A model generated the notes under the pieces. It was not told the DNA's origin. It was given only the letters and a program-made list of their open reading frames with translations, and did no database searches. This document shows positions 35,218-42,880 of a stretch of DNA of 42,880 nt, piece after piece. A program made the position numbers and the translations under genes. The DNA is taken from contig CAZMXS010000040.1 of the NCBI GenBank assembly GCA_964570325.1, positions 1 to 42,880 of the forward strand, given 5' to 3'. The stretch is from CAZMXS01 sp964570325 (lineage in GTDB: Bacteria; Verrucomicrobiota; Kiritimatiellia; CAIQIC01; CAZMXS01). The stretch's first letter is position 1; each line of letters opens with the position of its first letter.

Positions 35218-38200
35218 TCAATAATTGAACTCCAGCGCGCAGGGCAATGCCGGGGCTATGGCGGCGGACACCCCCGCCATCCGCGCCGGCCGGCCGGCGA
35301 TGGTGGCGCTTTTGATGGGCCCGGCAAGCGGTGATTTCACGATGATCCGGCCGGGAACCTTGGCGTTGCCCGCCAGTTGTACGCTCACGCCGTTGGTGGT
35401 GGGGTCCATGGAATAGGTAATCGTGCCCCAGATGGTCGGCGCGGCGCGCACACGGACCGCTCCTTTGTGTTTCAGCCACACCGGTTGAATCCCGGCGCCC
35501 AGCACCAGGTCGCCGGCGGCTTCATCCTCATATACAAACAAAGCCCGGAAAGCGCTCAAGAAGCCCGACGCGGCCCACGTGTGAGGCATATCGCCGATAT
35601 AGCCCGCCTGGCGGGCCGGGGCGTATACGGCCTCCGGCCATTGCCGCCAGCCGGGCGGCTGGCGATAGCGCAGCAGCAGGCTGATCATTTCCCAGGCGCG
35701 CCGCTTGTCCCCCAGGCGCAGAAAGGCCTCGGCCACACGGAACTCGTAAGGACTGAAACTGCCGCGCCAGCCCGGCTGGAGCCGTTCGCGGAACCGGGTT
35801 TGGTAGTGCCGCTCAAATGTCTGGCGCAGCAGCGCCGGCGGCAGGTAGGCGTCCGCGCCGCAGACCGTCAGGGCAATCGCCGTTGCCGAGGCGTCCAGGT
35901 CGCCAAGCTCGGCGCAGCCCGGAATATAGTCAATCCGGCAGCGCGCACCGGTTGCCTGGATGGAGGCCAGCAGGGCCGAGCGCAGTTCGTCGGTCTCGCG
36001 CTCAATCCAGGCCAGCTCGTTCGTCTGATTCAGGATGCGCGCGATAGTCTGCGCATCCTGCCAGCCCTTTATCGCCCACAGATCGTCCCAGTAGGAATGG
36101 TTGCCCGGTTCAGGATAGTAGCCTTCGTGGCTGACCGAACGCGGCAGGATCCCGTAATAACGGGCACGGTCGGGATCGGCCTTCATGGTTTCGTCGAGTT
36201 CGCTATTGCGGAGTTGCTCAAGATATTGGAGCGATTTTTTGACCGCCGGCCACGCGCCGGCCAGCAGGGAGCGATCATGGGTGAAATAGTAATACTGCAT
36301 CAAGGCATGGATCAATTGACCCTGGCTGTCGTATTCCTTTACCGGATTGATCTCGTTGCGCCCGATGATCACGATGGCCGGCACCCGCCCGTCCGGATAC
36401 TGCTTGGACAGGTACCAACTCAGGAACTGGCGGACCTCGTCGGGGTAGCCGTAGCGCAGAAGCGCCGCGGAGGTCAGCGCGCCGTCCCGCATCCATGCGG
36501 CTTCGTAGGCGCGCGAGCCGGGCTGGATGGCCGGGCCGTCGCGATTCAAGAGGATATAGGCCAGGTTGGCGCGGGCCGAGTCCGTCAGTTCCCGGTCCGG
36601 GCAATGGAACGGCAACGGCGCCAGCCGCCGCTCCCACTGAGCTATCGTGTCCACGAACAGACGCTCCAAGGCCGGACGCCGGTTGGTGGCCGGCTCTCCG
36701 GCGCCCATCACGGGCGCGCCCGGATGGAGCGGCACCGCCAGCCAGGCTTCGCCTTGCGCGCCGGGCGCAAGGTCAAAATCGTACCGGAGCGCGGCGCAAC
36801 CGAAGCCGGCTGGATCTTCGCCGGCCGGCCCGGCCAGCGGACCGTCTTGGGCCAGGATGGGCGTAATATCGGCGGCGTCCGCGGGGCAGGTTCCGAATGT
36901 GAAGGCGGACGTAAGCGCATATACCTTGAACTCGTTGATCTGGATGACATCGCCCCGCGCCTCCATGCGGTGAATCCGATTCAGGCCGCCCCATTGCCAG
37001 GGAGGATTGATCTCAAACGGCCGCAAAGCCAGCAAGAGCGAGAAAAGCTGCCGCTGCCGCCCGATGTTTTCGACCCGATAACGAACATAGGTCGTTGCCC
37101 CGCCGATCGGGCCGGCGGCAAAAGCGGTCGCGGTCAGGCGCGCCGGATCGGCAGTCCAACCGGCCGTTGGAACCGGCAGGAAACCTTTTTCCAATGATTG
37201 GAAAAGTTGGCCGTCGCCGCGCGTAATGAATCGGCCGCCGACCCGCACAAAAGGCGTAATGGAAAACGACTTGTATGGCTCCAGCGAACCCTCCTCCCCG
37301 AAAAGGCTTTCCTTGTAATCGCCGTCCACGCCCACGATCGTCCAGTAACCCTGGCGTTGGGTCAGCCAGAAGGGATACCAGCCTTCCGGCGCCAGGTGCG
37401 CCAGGAGTTCATAGCATTCCATGGGATCGCGCTGCTTGATCTGCAGCAGCGCGGCTGGCAGGGCGTTCGTGTCCGCCGCCAACAGGATGGAGCCCAGCAC
37501 TCCGGACTCGGGGCCATGCCCGGTGACTTTGATCTGAATCGTGTTGACCTCGCCGTATTTCAACTCGGCGCCGACGGCCAGTGTGTGACGCCGGCGCGCG
37601 CCGGGCAGCGTGGCTTTGGATTTGCCGTTGATGATGAGTTCAAACCGATCGCGGATATCGGTCAATTGCAAGTACGGAGCCGCGCCGCGCCAGTTCGCCG
37701 GAACGAAAAACTGCTGGCGATAGGAGGCTATCCCGCGATAATCGGGCAGGCCCTGTTCCTGCCAGGACGCATGCGTGCGCAGCAATCGCCAGGCGGCGTC
37801 GCCCGGTTCCGGTTTGAACCACCAATGGCGCTTGATGAAGACATCGCGTGGCTCGCCCACACCCCATGGCTCGGCGGCTGTTTTCAGTTGAACTTCAAAA
37901 ATGGAATAGCCCCAGGCGGTTGCGCGGCGTGTGCCGTTGATGCGGACATAGCGGGCCGGGGAGGGGGAAAAATCCAGGTCATCCCAGCCGCCGTCGCCCG
38001 CGCGGACGGCAGCGACAGTATTCCACGTCACACCGTCTTCAGACACCAGGATGTCGTATTCCGCCGCATAAGCGTTTTCCCAGAGAATCTTCAATCCAAC
38101 CAGGTTCTGGACGGCGCCGAGATCAAGTTGAAGCCATTGAGGATCGGAGAAGTCACTGCTCCAGCGGGTCTGCCGGTTGCCGTCGAATGCGCGTTCCGCC

Positions 38201-38307
38201 GCAAACTCCCCTGTACCGCTGGAGGCAATATGCTGCGCGAACGCGGTCAGGCCGACCAGCCAGGAAAGGCATCCGGCCAAACTGACAAATGCCGCCCGCT
38301 GTTTCAT
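35218..38307 (-). CDS. secreted six-hairpin glycosidase-like protein with discoidin domain
   Basis: From ATG 38307 the product is 1,029 residues and starts with a signal peptide (MKQRAAFVSLAGCLSW ... AFAQ). A discoidin (F5/8C, CBM32-like) domain follows (about 22-145; DPQWLQLDLGAVQ, ARYVRINGTRRAT). Next is a GH2-like jelly-roll segment (about 150-285; IASYRQQFFVPANW) and a beta-sandwich region. A helical (alpha/alpha)6 glycosidase-like domain (about 570-930) contains AWMRDGAL (604-611), QYPDGRVP and SYWDDLWAI. A small beta domain closes the protein. The fold assignment is by motif pattern; the substrate and exact GH family are not determined. Extending the frame to 38586 would cross the riboswitch on the other strand and hide the signal peptide. 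Confidence 0.83.
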   Translation of the reverse strand: MKQRAAFVSLAGCLSWLVGLTAFAQHIASSGTGEFAAERAFDGNRQTRWSSDFSDPQWLQLDLGAVQNLVGLKILWENAYAAEYDILVSEDGVTWNTVAAVRAGDGGWDDLDFSPSPARYVRINGTRRATAWGYSIFEVQLKTAAEPWGVGEPRDVFIKRHWWFKPEPGDAAWRLLRTHASWQEQGLPDYRGIASYRQQFFVPANWRGAAPYLQLTDIRDRFELIINGKSKATLPGARRRHTLAVGAELKYGEVNTIQIKVTGHGPESGVLGSILLAADTNALPAALLQIKQRDPMECYELLAHLAPEGWYPFWLTQRQGYWTIVGVDGDYKESLFGEEGSLEPYKSFSITPFVRVGGRFITRGDGQLFQSLEKGFLPVPTAGWTADPARLTATAFAAGPIGGATTYVRYRVENIGRQRQLFSLLLALRPFEINPPWQWGGLNRIHRMEARGDVIQINEFKVYALTSAFTFGTCPADAADITPILAQDGPLAGPAGEDPAGFGCAALRYDFDLAPGAQGEAWLAVPLHPGAPVMGAGEPATNRRPALERLFVDTIAQWERRLAPLPFHCPDRELTDSARANLAYILLNRDGPAIQPGSRAYEAAWMRDGALTSAALLRYGYPDEVRQFLSWYLSKQYPDGRVPAIVIIGRNEINPVKEYDSQGQLIHALMQYYYFTHDRSLLAGAWPAVKKSLQYLEQLRNSELDETMKADPDRARYYGILPRSVSHEGYYPEPGNHSYWDDLWAIKGWQDAQTIARILNQTNELAWIERETDELRSALLASIQATGARCRIDYIPGCAELGDLDASATAIALTVCGADAYLPPALLRQTFERHYQTRFRERLQPGWRGSFSPYEFRVAEAFLRLGDKRRAWEMISLLLRYRQPPGWRQWPEAVYAPARQAGYIGDMPHTWAASGFLSAFRALFVYEDEAAGDLVLGAGIQPVWLKHKGAVRVRAAPTIWGTITYSMDPTTNGVSVQLAGNAKVPGRIIVKSPLAGPIKSATIAGRPARMAGVSAAIAPALPCALEFNY

Positions 38308-38500
38308 GCGCCCAGTTTCATCCCTGTGGTCATTGCTGGCAAGCGCAATACACAATGACGGCCGGGCGCCAATAGCCGTGTTCGGCGTTGTCTCCGGAGA
38401 GCATTGGGGACCGGCAGCGGCGCGCCGTTTCTCCTGCCGGCCGGAACACCGTCCGCAGCGAGGCCGCACGGAGGAGCTGCCATTTCCCGTTGTTTCAGCC

Positions 38501-38528
38501 TTGTGTTCGCGGTTCGTCTGAGTATATT
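38501..38528 (+). promoter_or_regulatory. candidate promoter of the riboflavin operon
   Basis: TTGTGT (38501-38506) and TATATT (38523-38528) are separated by 16 bases. The -10 box matches five of six consensus bases. Transcription would start near 38535, a few bases before the first stem of the FMN riboswitch, which supports the call. Confidence 0.55.
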
Positions 38529-38542
38529 TCTGACTATAGAAA

Positions 38543-38699
38543 GTCTTCAGGGCAAGGTGATCCCGCGGATGAGCAACTGCGGGCAATTCCTGACCGGCGG
38601 TTTAAGCCCGCGACTTCCCGGCGGAAGGCCGGGAACTGATGTGGTAGGTCCGGCGACGGATGATCCACAGCCGACAGTAAAGTCTGGATGAAAGAAGAC
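38543..38699 (+). promoter_or_regulatory. FMN riboswitch (RFN element)
   Basis: The closing stem P1 pairs GTCTTC (38543-38548) with GAAGAC (38694-38699). Inside it the conserved RFN blocks appear in order: AGGGCAAGGTGA, CCTGACCGGCGGT, AAGCCCGCGA, GCCGACAGT and AGTCTGGATG. Variable stems include CCCGC/GCGGG near 38561-38585 and CCCGGC/GCCGGG near 38617-38635. FMN binding closes P1 and should allow the downstream terminator to form, lowering ribBA expression. It directly precedes the terminator and ribBA. Confidence 0.96.
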
Positions 38700-38715
38700 G
38701 CATGATGCGGCTTGT

Positions 38716-38744
38716 CCTGAAGACGTGTGTCTTCAGGTTTTTTT
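38716..38744 (+). terminator. riboswitch-controlled intrinsic terminator
   Basis: CCTGAAGAC (38716-38724) pairs perfectly with GTCTTCAGG (38729-38737) around a GTGT loop, followed by seven T (38738-38744). The ATG of ribBA starts at the very next base. The 3' arm also contains AGG, the only binding-site-like sequence for that ATG, so the hairpin may block translation as well as transcription. Confidence 0.93.
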
Positions 38745-39974
38745 ATGGTTGGAACCGCTCAATCTAAAGCGCCCGCGGCAGGCTTCACGCCGATCGCCGC
38801 GGCCATCAAGGCTTTTCGCCGTGGCGAAATGATCGTTATCGTGGATGACGAGCGCCGCGAGAATGAAGGCGACCTGGTTGTCGCGGCTGAACGGGTGACG
38901 CCGCAGATCATCAACTTCATGGCTACGCATTGCCGCGGCCTGATTTGCGTTGCCATGGAGCGTGCCCGGCTGAACCTTTTGAATTTACCGCGCATGGTGC
39001 CTCTGGGGGAGGGTGACAAATTCCGAACGGCCTTCACGCTTTCCGTGGACGCGCGCCACGGCATTACCACCGGAATAAGCGCCTATGACCGCGCCCGGAC
39101 CATCCGGGTTTTGATGGATGACCGCAGTACGCCCGCCGACCTGATCCGTCCCGGCCATATTTTCCCGCTGGAGGCGGTGTCGGGCGGCGTCCTGCGCCGG
39201 ACCGGGCATACCGAGGCTTCCGTGGATATGGCGCGCCTGGCCGGCCTGAAACCGGCGGGGGTCATTTGCGAAATTATGCGTCCAGATGGGCAGATGGCGC
39301 GCCTGCCCGAATTGCGTGCGTTTGCGCGGCGCCACCGGCTCAAGCTGATTTCCATCGCCGATCTCGTGGCCCACCGCCGCAAGCGTGAAAAATTGATCAA
39401 GTTGGAGCGCAAGGTGCAGTTGCCGACGCACGTGGGGATGTTTGATCTTTATCTTTACTATTCCGAAATCGAGGAACAGCACCATCTGGCGCTGGTGATG
39501 GGCCAGCCTGATCGGCAGCGGGCGGCGCTGGTCCGGGTGCATAGCGAATGCCTGACGGGCGACGTATTCGGTTCTCTGCGGTGTGATTGCGGTGCGCAGC
39601 TCAAAGCCTCGCTGGAAATGGTCGCGCGTGAGCGACATGGCGTGGTGTTGTATATGCGCCAAGAGGGCCGCGGAATCGGGCTGGCCAAGAAAATCCACGC
39701 CTATGAATTGCAGGAGAGCGGGTTGGACACGGTCGAGGCCAACGCGCAACTCGGGTTTGAACCGGATCTACGCGATTACGGCATCGGCGCGCAGATCCTG
39801 GCCGATCTGGGCTTGCGTCGCATCCGCCTGATCACCAACAATCCCCGCAAGATCATCGGATTGAAAGGCCACGGATTGCAGGTGGTGGCGCGGGTTCCGC
39901 TGGTGCTGCCCTCGACCCAGCATAACCGGCGCTACCTGGAAACGAAGAAACGCAAGCTAGGCCATTGGCTGTAG
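38745..39974 (+). CDS. ribBA: bifunctional DHBP synthase / GTP cyclohydrolase II
   Basis: The 409-residue protein supplies both riboflavin precursors. The N-terminal half makes 3,4-dihydroxy-2-butanone 4-phosphate from ribulose 5-phosphate (DDERRENEGDLV at 34-45; RTGHTEASVD at 152-161). The C-terminal half opens GTP (from about 215), with zinc ligands Cys269, Cys280 and Cys282 (HSECLTGDVFGSLRCDCG) and RQEGRGIGL (305-313). Both active sites look intact. ATG 38745 directly follows the terminator T-run; an in-frame GTG at 38727 lies in the terminator loop and would add six residues. It is the first gene of the FMN-controlled unit. Confidence 0.96.
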   Translation: MVGTAQSKAPAAGFTPIAAAIKAFRRGEMIVIVDDERRENEGDLVVAAERVTPQIINFMATHCRGLICVAMERARLNLLNLPRMVPLGEGDKFRTAFTLSVDARHGITTGISAYDRARTIRVLMDDRSTPADLIRPGHIFPLEAVSGGVLRRTGHTEASVDMARLAGLKPAGVICEIMRPDGQMARLPELRAFARRHRLKLISIADLVAHRRKREKLIKLERKVQLPTHVGMFDLYLYYSEIEEQHHLALVMGQPDRQRAALVRVHSECLTGDVFGSLRCDCGAQLKASLEMVARERHGVVLYMRQEGRGIGLAKKIHAYELQESGLDTVEANAQLGFEPDLRDYGIGAQILADLGLRRIRLITNNPRKIIGLKGHGLQVVARVPLVLPSTQHNRRYLETKKRKLGHWL

Positions 39975-40051
39975 AATGATGGCCCGGGCGGGTGCCGTTG
40001 AAGTTGAGACCCTTCGCGGAAAAACGAAGCAGCAAATAGAAGGAGTATAAA

Positions 40052-40519
40052 ATGAATTACCAGGAATACTCGGGCGAATTGAACGCCAAAGGATTGAAAT
40101 TTGCGATTGTGATCGCGCGTTTCAATGATTTTCTTACCAAGCAGCTTTTACTGGGGGCGATTGACTGTCTCGTTCGTCACGGCGCGGAGGAGCAGAACAT
40201 CACCGTGGCTTGGGTGCCCGGCTCGTATGAGATTCCTTTGGTGGTCCGGAAACTGGCGACGGGCGGAAAAGCAGCAGCGATTGTCGCCCTTGGCGCGGTG
40301 ATCCAGGGCGCCACGCCCCATGCCGGCCTGATTAATTCGCAGATAGCCCGCTCGCTGACGCAAATCGCGCTCGAATCCGGCGTGCCGGTCATTGATGGCG
40401 TGGTGGCCGCCGACAGTCTCGATCAGGCCATTGAGCGCTGCGGCACAAAGAGCGGCAACCGCGGCTGGAATGCGGCGCTGGCGGCAATTGAGATGGCCAA
40501 TCTGGTCCGCAAGCTGTAA
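40052..40519 (+). CDS. ribH: 6,7-dimethyl-8-ribityllumazine synthase
   Basis: The 155-residue enzyme condenses the DHBP and pyrimidine branches into lumazine, the penultimate step of riboflavin synthesis, and usually assembles as a pentamer or icosahedral shell. Family motifs are FNDFLTKQLLLGA, WVPGSYEIPL (catalytic-site region), GAVIQGATPH (with the active-site histidine) and CGTKSGNRGWNAA. AGGAG lies eight bases before ATG 40052. It follows ribBA after 77 bases. The order ribBA-ribH-nusB is widespread. No riboflavin synthase gene (ribE) is seen in the window. Confidence 0.96.
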   Translation: MNYQEYSGELNAKGLKFAIVIARFNDFLTKQLLLGAIDCLVRHGAEEQNITVAWVPGSYEIPLVVRKLATGGKAAAIVALGAVIQGATPHAGLINSQIARSLTQIALESGVPVIDGVVAADSLDQAIERCGTKSGNRGWNAALAAIEMANLVRKL

Positions 40520-40536
40520 ACTATTTGATTAAACTT

Positions 40537-41001
40537 ATGACCTCCACCAAAACCAGCGGTCGGCATCAGGCCCGCGAATACGCGGTCCAGTTTCTCTTTC
40601 AGCGCGATTTCAACCGGGAGAAGCTGGAACCGGCGCTGGAAGAGTTCTGGCGCGGCTTATCCGTTGCGCCCAAGGATCGCGCCTTCGCGGAGGAATTGAT
40701 CCGTGGTGTGGAGGAACATATTGGCGATCTGGACGCCCGCTTGCAGCGCTACGCCGAAAACTGGGAAGTGCGCCGGATGGGCGGCGTGGACCGCAATGTG
40801 ATGCGGGTGGCCTTGTTTGAAATGCTGTATCGGCCGGACATCCCTCCCGTGGTCTCCATCAACGAGGCCGTGGAAATTGCCAAGGCCTTCAGCAACCGCG
40901 ACTCGGGACGATTCGTTAACGGCATCCTCGACCGCGCCAGCAAGGATCTCGGGCGTCCCGCCCGCGCCGCCATGCCGCCGCAATCGCCGCCGGAGGGTTG
41001 A
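40537..41001 (+). CDS. nusB: transcription antitermination factor NusB
   Basis: The 154-residue all-helical RNA-binding protein works with NusE in ribosomal RNA antitermination. Signature segments are GRHQAREYAVQFLFQRDF near the N-terminus, AFAEELIRGVEEH, and GGVDRNVMRVALFEMLYRPDIPPVVSINEAVEIAK ending in SGRFVNGILD. The ATG at 40537 is chosen; a TTG twelve bases earlier is in frame but gives an atypical start. No clear binding site is seen, and translation may be coupled to ribH, 17 bases upstream. A short proline-rich tail (about 143-154) follows the conserved core. Confidence 0.93.
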   Translation: MTSTKTSGRHQAREYAVQFLFQRDFNREKLEPALEEFWRGLSVAPKDRAFAEELIRGVEEHIGDLDARLQRYAENWEVRRMGGVDRNVMRVALFEMLYRPDIPPVVSINEAVEIAKAFSNRDSGRFVNGILDRASKDLGRPARAAMPPQSPPEG

Positions 41002-41003
41002 AC

Positions 41004-41921
41004 GTGGTGACCTGGTTATCCGCTCTCGCGAAGACCCGCCGGAATATCATCGGCGCGCTGGGACGCGTGTTCTCCCGTGCCGGCGGGGCGGACGGGGATT
41101 TGATCGAGGAACTGGAAGCCACGCTGCTCAAGGCGGATGTTCCGGTCCGACTGGTTGCCCAGTTGATCGGCGAACTGGAGCAATCGGATCGCAACCTGAA
41201 GCTGGCGCCGCGCGATCGGCTGCAACGAATTCTGGTGGATGCGCTGGCGGTTGATACGGCTTTTGCATGGGGCTGGGCGGTGGCGCCGCAGGTTATCCTG
41301 GTGGTCGGGGTTAACGGGTCCGGCAAGACCACCACCTGCGCGAAACTGGCCCACCAGGCGCGGCTCGCCGGGCTGGACCCGCTGTTGGGCGCGACGGATA
41401 CCTTTCGCGCCGCCGGCGCCGACCAGTTGAAATGGTGGGGCGACAGCCTGGATTGTGATGTAGTCGCCGGCGCCGCCGGCGCGGATGCCGCCGCAGTGGC
41501 CTATGACGCGCTGGACGCGGCGATCGCGCGCCGCAAGGACGTGCTGATCGTGGACACCGCCGGCCGAATGCACACGCGGCAGCCGCTGATGCAGGAATTG
41601 CAGAAGGTGCGCGGCGCGCTGGCCAAGCGCCTACCGGGCGCGCCGGCGGAAACGTGGATCGTGCTGGACGCCACGCTCGGCCAGAACGCGGTTGTGCAGG
41701 CGCGCATGTTCCACGAGGTGACCCCGTTGAGTGGCGTGATCGTTTCCAAACTCGACGGATCCGCTCGCGCGGGCTTCGTTTTTGCGATCAGCAAAGAGTT
41801 GCGGATCCCGATTCGCTTCGCCGGCCTGGGCGAGGGGCGCGAGGATTTGGTGCCATTCGAGCCGCGGGAATTCGTTGCGGCGTTGACGGCGGAGAATCCC
41901 GCGCCGGGAACGCCGGCATGA
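41004..41921 (+). CDS. ftsY: signal recognition particle receptor FtsY
   Basis: The 305-residue SRP receptor GTPase docks ribosome-SRP complexes at the inner membrane. GTG 41004 is chosen because GGAGGG (40991-40996) lies seven bases upstream; a TTG at 40998 overlapping the nusB stop and a GTG at 41007 are alternatives. The helical N domain (about 10-85) precedes the G domain: P-loop GVNGSGKTT (102-110), ATDTFRAAGADQL (130-142), DTAGR (184-188), SKLDG (248-252, with serine where TKLD is usual) and GLGE (274-277). The acidic A domain of E. coli FtsY is absent, as in many bacteria. It may be co-transcribed with nusB, two bases upstream. Confidence 0.95.
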   Translation: MVTWLSALAKTRRNIIGALGRVFSRAGGADGDLIEELEATLLKADVPVRLVAQLIGELEQSDRNLKLAPRDRLQRILVDALAVDTAFAWGWAVAPQVILVVGVNGSGKTTTCAKLAHQARLAGLDPLLGATDTFRAAGADQLKWWGDSLDCDVVAGAAGADAAAVAYDALDAAIARRKDVLIVDTAGRMHTRQPLMQELQKVRGALAKRLPGAPAETWIVLDATLGQNAVVQARMFHEVTPLSGVIVSKLDGSARAGFVFAISKELRIPIRFAGLGEGREDLVPFEPREFVAALTAENPAPGTPA

Positions 41922-42004
41922 CCCGCGCCGCCAGCGGAACTCCGGTTGGAGCGCGGCCGTGCCGCCAGTGACCACGCGGCTGTAATTGGGGTGTATGACC
42001 GACC

Positions 42005-42090
42005 GGGCAAGATGCCCGCGCGGAATTGCGCACAGCCCGTCTGGCTGTTGCGCGATGGGATGATGGGCGGACTGCGGGCTGTTTGCCCGC
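42005..42090 (+). promoter_or_regulatory. cluster of three stem-loops in the ribD leader
   Basis: GGGCA/TGCCC (42005-42017) is followed by an 11-bp stem with one bulge (TGCGCACAGCC 42027-42037 with 42043-42054) and by GCGGGC/GCCCGC (42074-42079, 42085-42090). The sequence GCCCGCGCG occurs twice (42014-42022 and 42085-42093), so GCGGGC could pair with either copy. No known riboswitch consensus is recognised. The ribD binding site follows within ten bases. A regulatory role is inference. Confidence 0.4.
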
Positions 42091-42105
42091 GCGCCGGAGA
42101 TGGAT

Positions 42106-42880
42106 ATGCCGGCAAAAAATGACGAATTTTGGATGCGGCAGGCGTTCGAGCTGGCGCGTCGCGCGGAAGGATTGACCCGCCCCAACCCGCCAGTCGGCGC
42201 GGTGGTCGTGGCCCGCGGCCGGATGGTCGGAGCCGGCTACCACCGCCGGGCCGGGGGGCCGCACGCGGAAGTTTACGCGCTGCGCGCGGCCGGCGCGCTC
42301 GCGCGCGGCGCCACGCTCTATGTGACGCTTGAACCCTGCTCGACCTGGGGACGGACACCGCCTTGCACAGCGGCGGTGATCCGGGCCGGCGTCCGGCGCG
42401 TGGTCTTTGCCGTCGCCGACCCCAACCCCCGGCATGCCGGGCGCGGCCGCGCCATCCTGCGCCGCGCGGGGATCGCAGTCACTTCCGGCGTCTGCGCCCG
42501 GGAGGGCGCTGAGTTGATCGCGCCTTTTGCCAGTTGGATTTTGCGCGGGCGCCCGCGGGTGACGCTGAAGCTGGGAATGTCGCTCGATGGCCGAATCGCC
42601 GACGCCGCCGGCGCTTCGCGCTGGATCACCGGGCCCGCCGCGCGGCGTTGGGTGCAAGACCTGCGCCGCCGTTGCGACGCCATCATGGTTGGGGCCGGAA
42701 CCGTCCTCGCCGATGATCCGCAACTCACACCGCGGCCCGCGCGCGGCCGCCGGCCTTGGCGTATCATTGTGGCCGGACGGCGGACGATTCCGTTGGCGAG
42801 GCGCGTGTTTACCGACGCAGCGCGTGATCGCCCCATCCTGGTCGTGCCCGCCCGCTCTCCACCCCCGGCGGCTCGGCGGC
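42106..42880 (+). CDS. ribD: riboflavin biosynthesis protein RibD, partial (3' end outside window)
   Basis: The reading frame runs to the window edge without a stop, giving at least 258 residues. The deaminase domain carries the zinc motif His53-Ala-Glu55 with Cys78 and Cys87 (EPCSTWGRTPPCT). The reductase domain begins near 150 (RPRVTLKLGMSLDGRIAD, SRWITG) and continues with GAGTVLADDPQLT. RibD deaminates and then reduces the pyrimidine intermediate of riboflavin synthesis. GGAGA at 42096-42100 favours ATG 42106; ATG 42100 is the alternative. It lies 184 bases after ftsY, separated from ribBA-ribH by nusB and ftsY, and may have its own leader control. Confidence 0.95.
   Translation, partial: MPAKNDEFWMRQAFELARRAEGLTRPNPPVGAVVVARGRMVGAGYHRRAGGPHAEVYALRAAGALARGATLYVTLEPCSTWGRTPPCTAAVIRAGVRRVVFAVADPNPRHAGRGRAILRRAGIAVTSGVCAREGAELIAPFASWILRGRPRVTLKLGMSLDGRIADAAGASRWITGPAARRWVQDLRRRCDAIMVGAGTVLADDPQLTPRPARGRRPWRIIVAGRRTIPLARRVFTDAARDRPILVVPARSPPPAARR

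Noticed and set aside
35377..37197. Plus-strand open frame (606 codons) opposite the six-hairpin glycosidase-like gene
   Set aside because: The minus strand carries discoidin and glycosidase-like motifs and a signal peptide; the plus frame does not resemble a protein family.
38308..38586. 93-residue N-terminal extension of the glycosidase-like gene
   Set aside because: The extension overlaps the riboflavin promoter and the start of the FMN riboswitch. The internal ATG at 38307 begins a proper signal peptide.
1..42880. CRISPR arrays, insertion sequences, prophage genes, integrases or attachment sites
   Set aside because: No spaced direct repeats, transposase, integrase or phage structural motifs were seen anywhere in the window. 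The only tandem repeats are protein-module repeats.

Overview
The window is a high-GC chromosomal stretch from a Gram-negative bacterium, most likely an uncultured member of the PVC group (Kiritimatiellota/Verrucomicrobiota-like). The outer membrane is implied by lpxA, an RND tripartite efflux operon and several lipoproteins. The PVC affinity is inferred from domain content: a C-terminal SHD1-like domain on a secreted amylase-family enzyme, calcium-binding 'DSDADGMPDWW' type repeats with a C-terminal beta module, bacterial NBR1-type four-tryptophan (FW) domains, PEGA-like repeats and a type 2 isoleucyl-tRNA synthetase. A 100-N scaffold gap (14927-15026) shows that this is a draft, probably metagenomic, assembly.

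Layout. 1-709: tRNA-Ser(GGA) on the minus strand. 710-9248, plus strand: HtrA-type protease, a three-gene RND efflux operon (adaptor, AcrB-like pump, outer-membrane lipoprotein channel) and an uncharacterised exported protein. 9253-24152, minus strand: a secreted GH13 amylase-family enzyme, PPK2 polyphosphate kinase, a roughly 2,000-residue GH18 plus zinc amidase fusion, a 1,083-residue multi-module surface protein, and two unknown exported proteins, one of which may be a distant SleB/CwlJ-like wall hydrolase. 24423-26310: a small lipoprotein facing a rubredoxin-serA pair, separated by a strong bidirectional terminator. 26539-35096, plus strand: ileS, dksA-like, lspA, miaA, hflX, radC, lpxA. 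35218-38307, minus: a secreted six-hairpin glycosidase-like protein. 38501-42880, plus: promoter, FMN riboswitch, terminator, then ribBA, ribH, nusB, ftsY and a partial ribD cut by the window end.

How the genes work together. The riboflavin locus is under an FMN riboswitch whose P1 arm exactly repeats the terminator arm, so the switching mechanism can be read from the sequence. The lspA-miaA-hflX genes overlap and are probably translationally coupled. The most unusual part is the minus-strand cell-envelope locus at 9253-20444. It places two predicted peptidoglycan- or chitin-cleaving activities, a 39-residue seven-fold tryptophan repeat, a golvesin-like insertion, Ig-like, PEGA-like and FW modules in one polypeptide, followed by a second exported protein that shares the Ig-like and FW modules. 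It is the best candidate here for an undescribed system, perhaps wall remodelling or predation, but that role is inferred.
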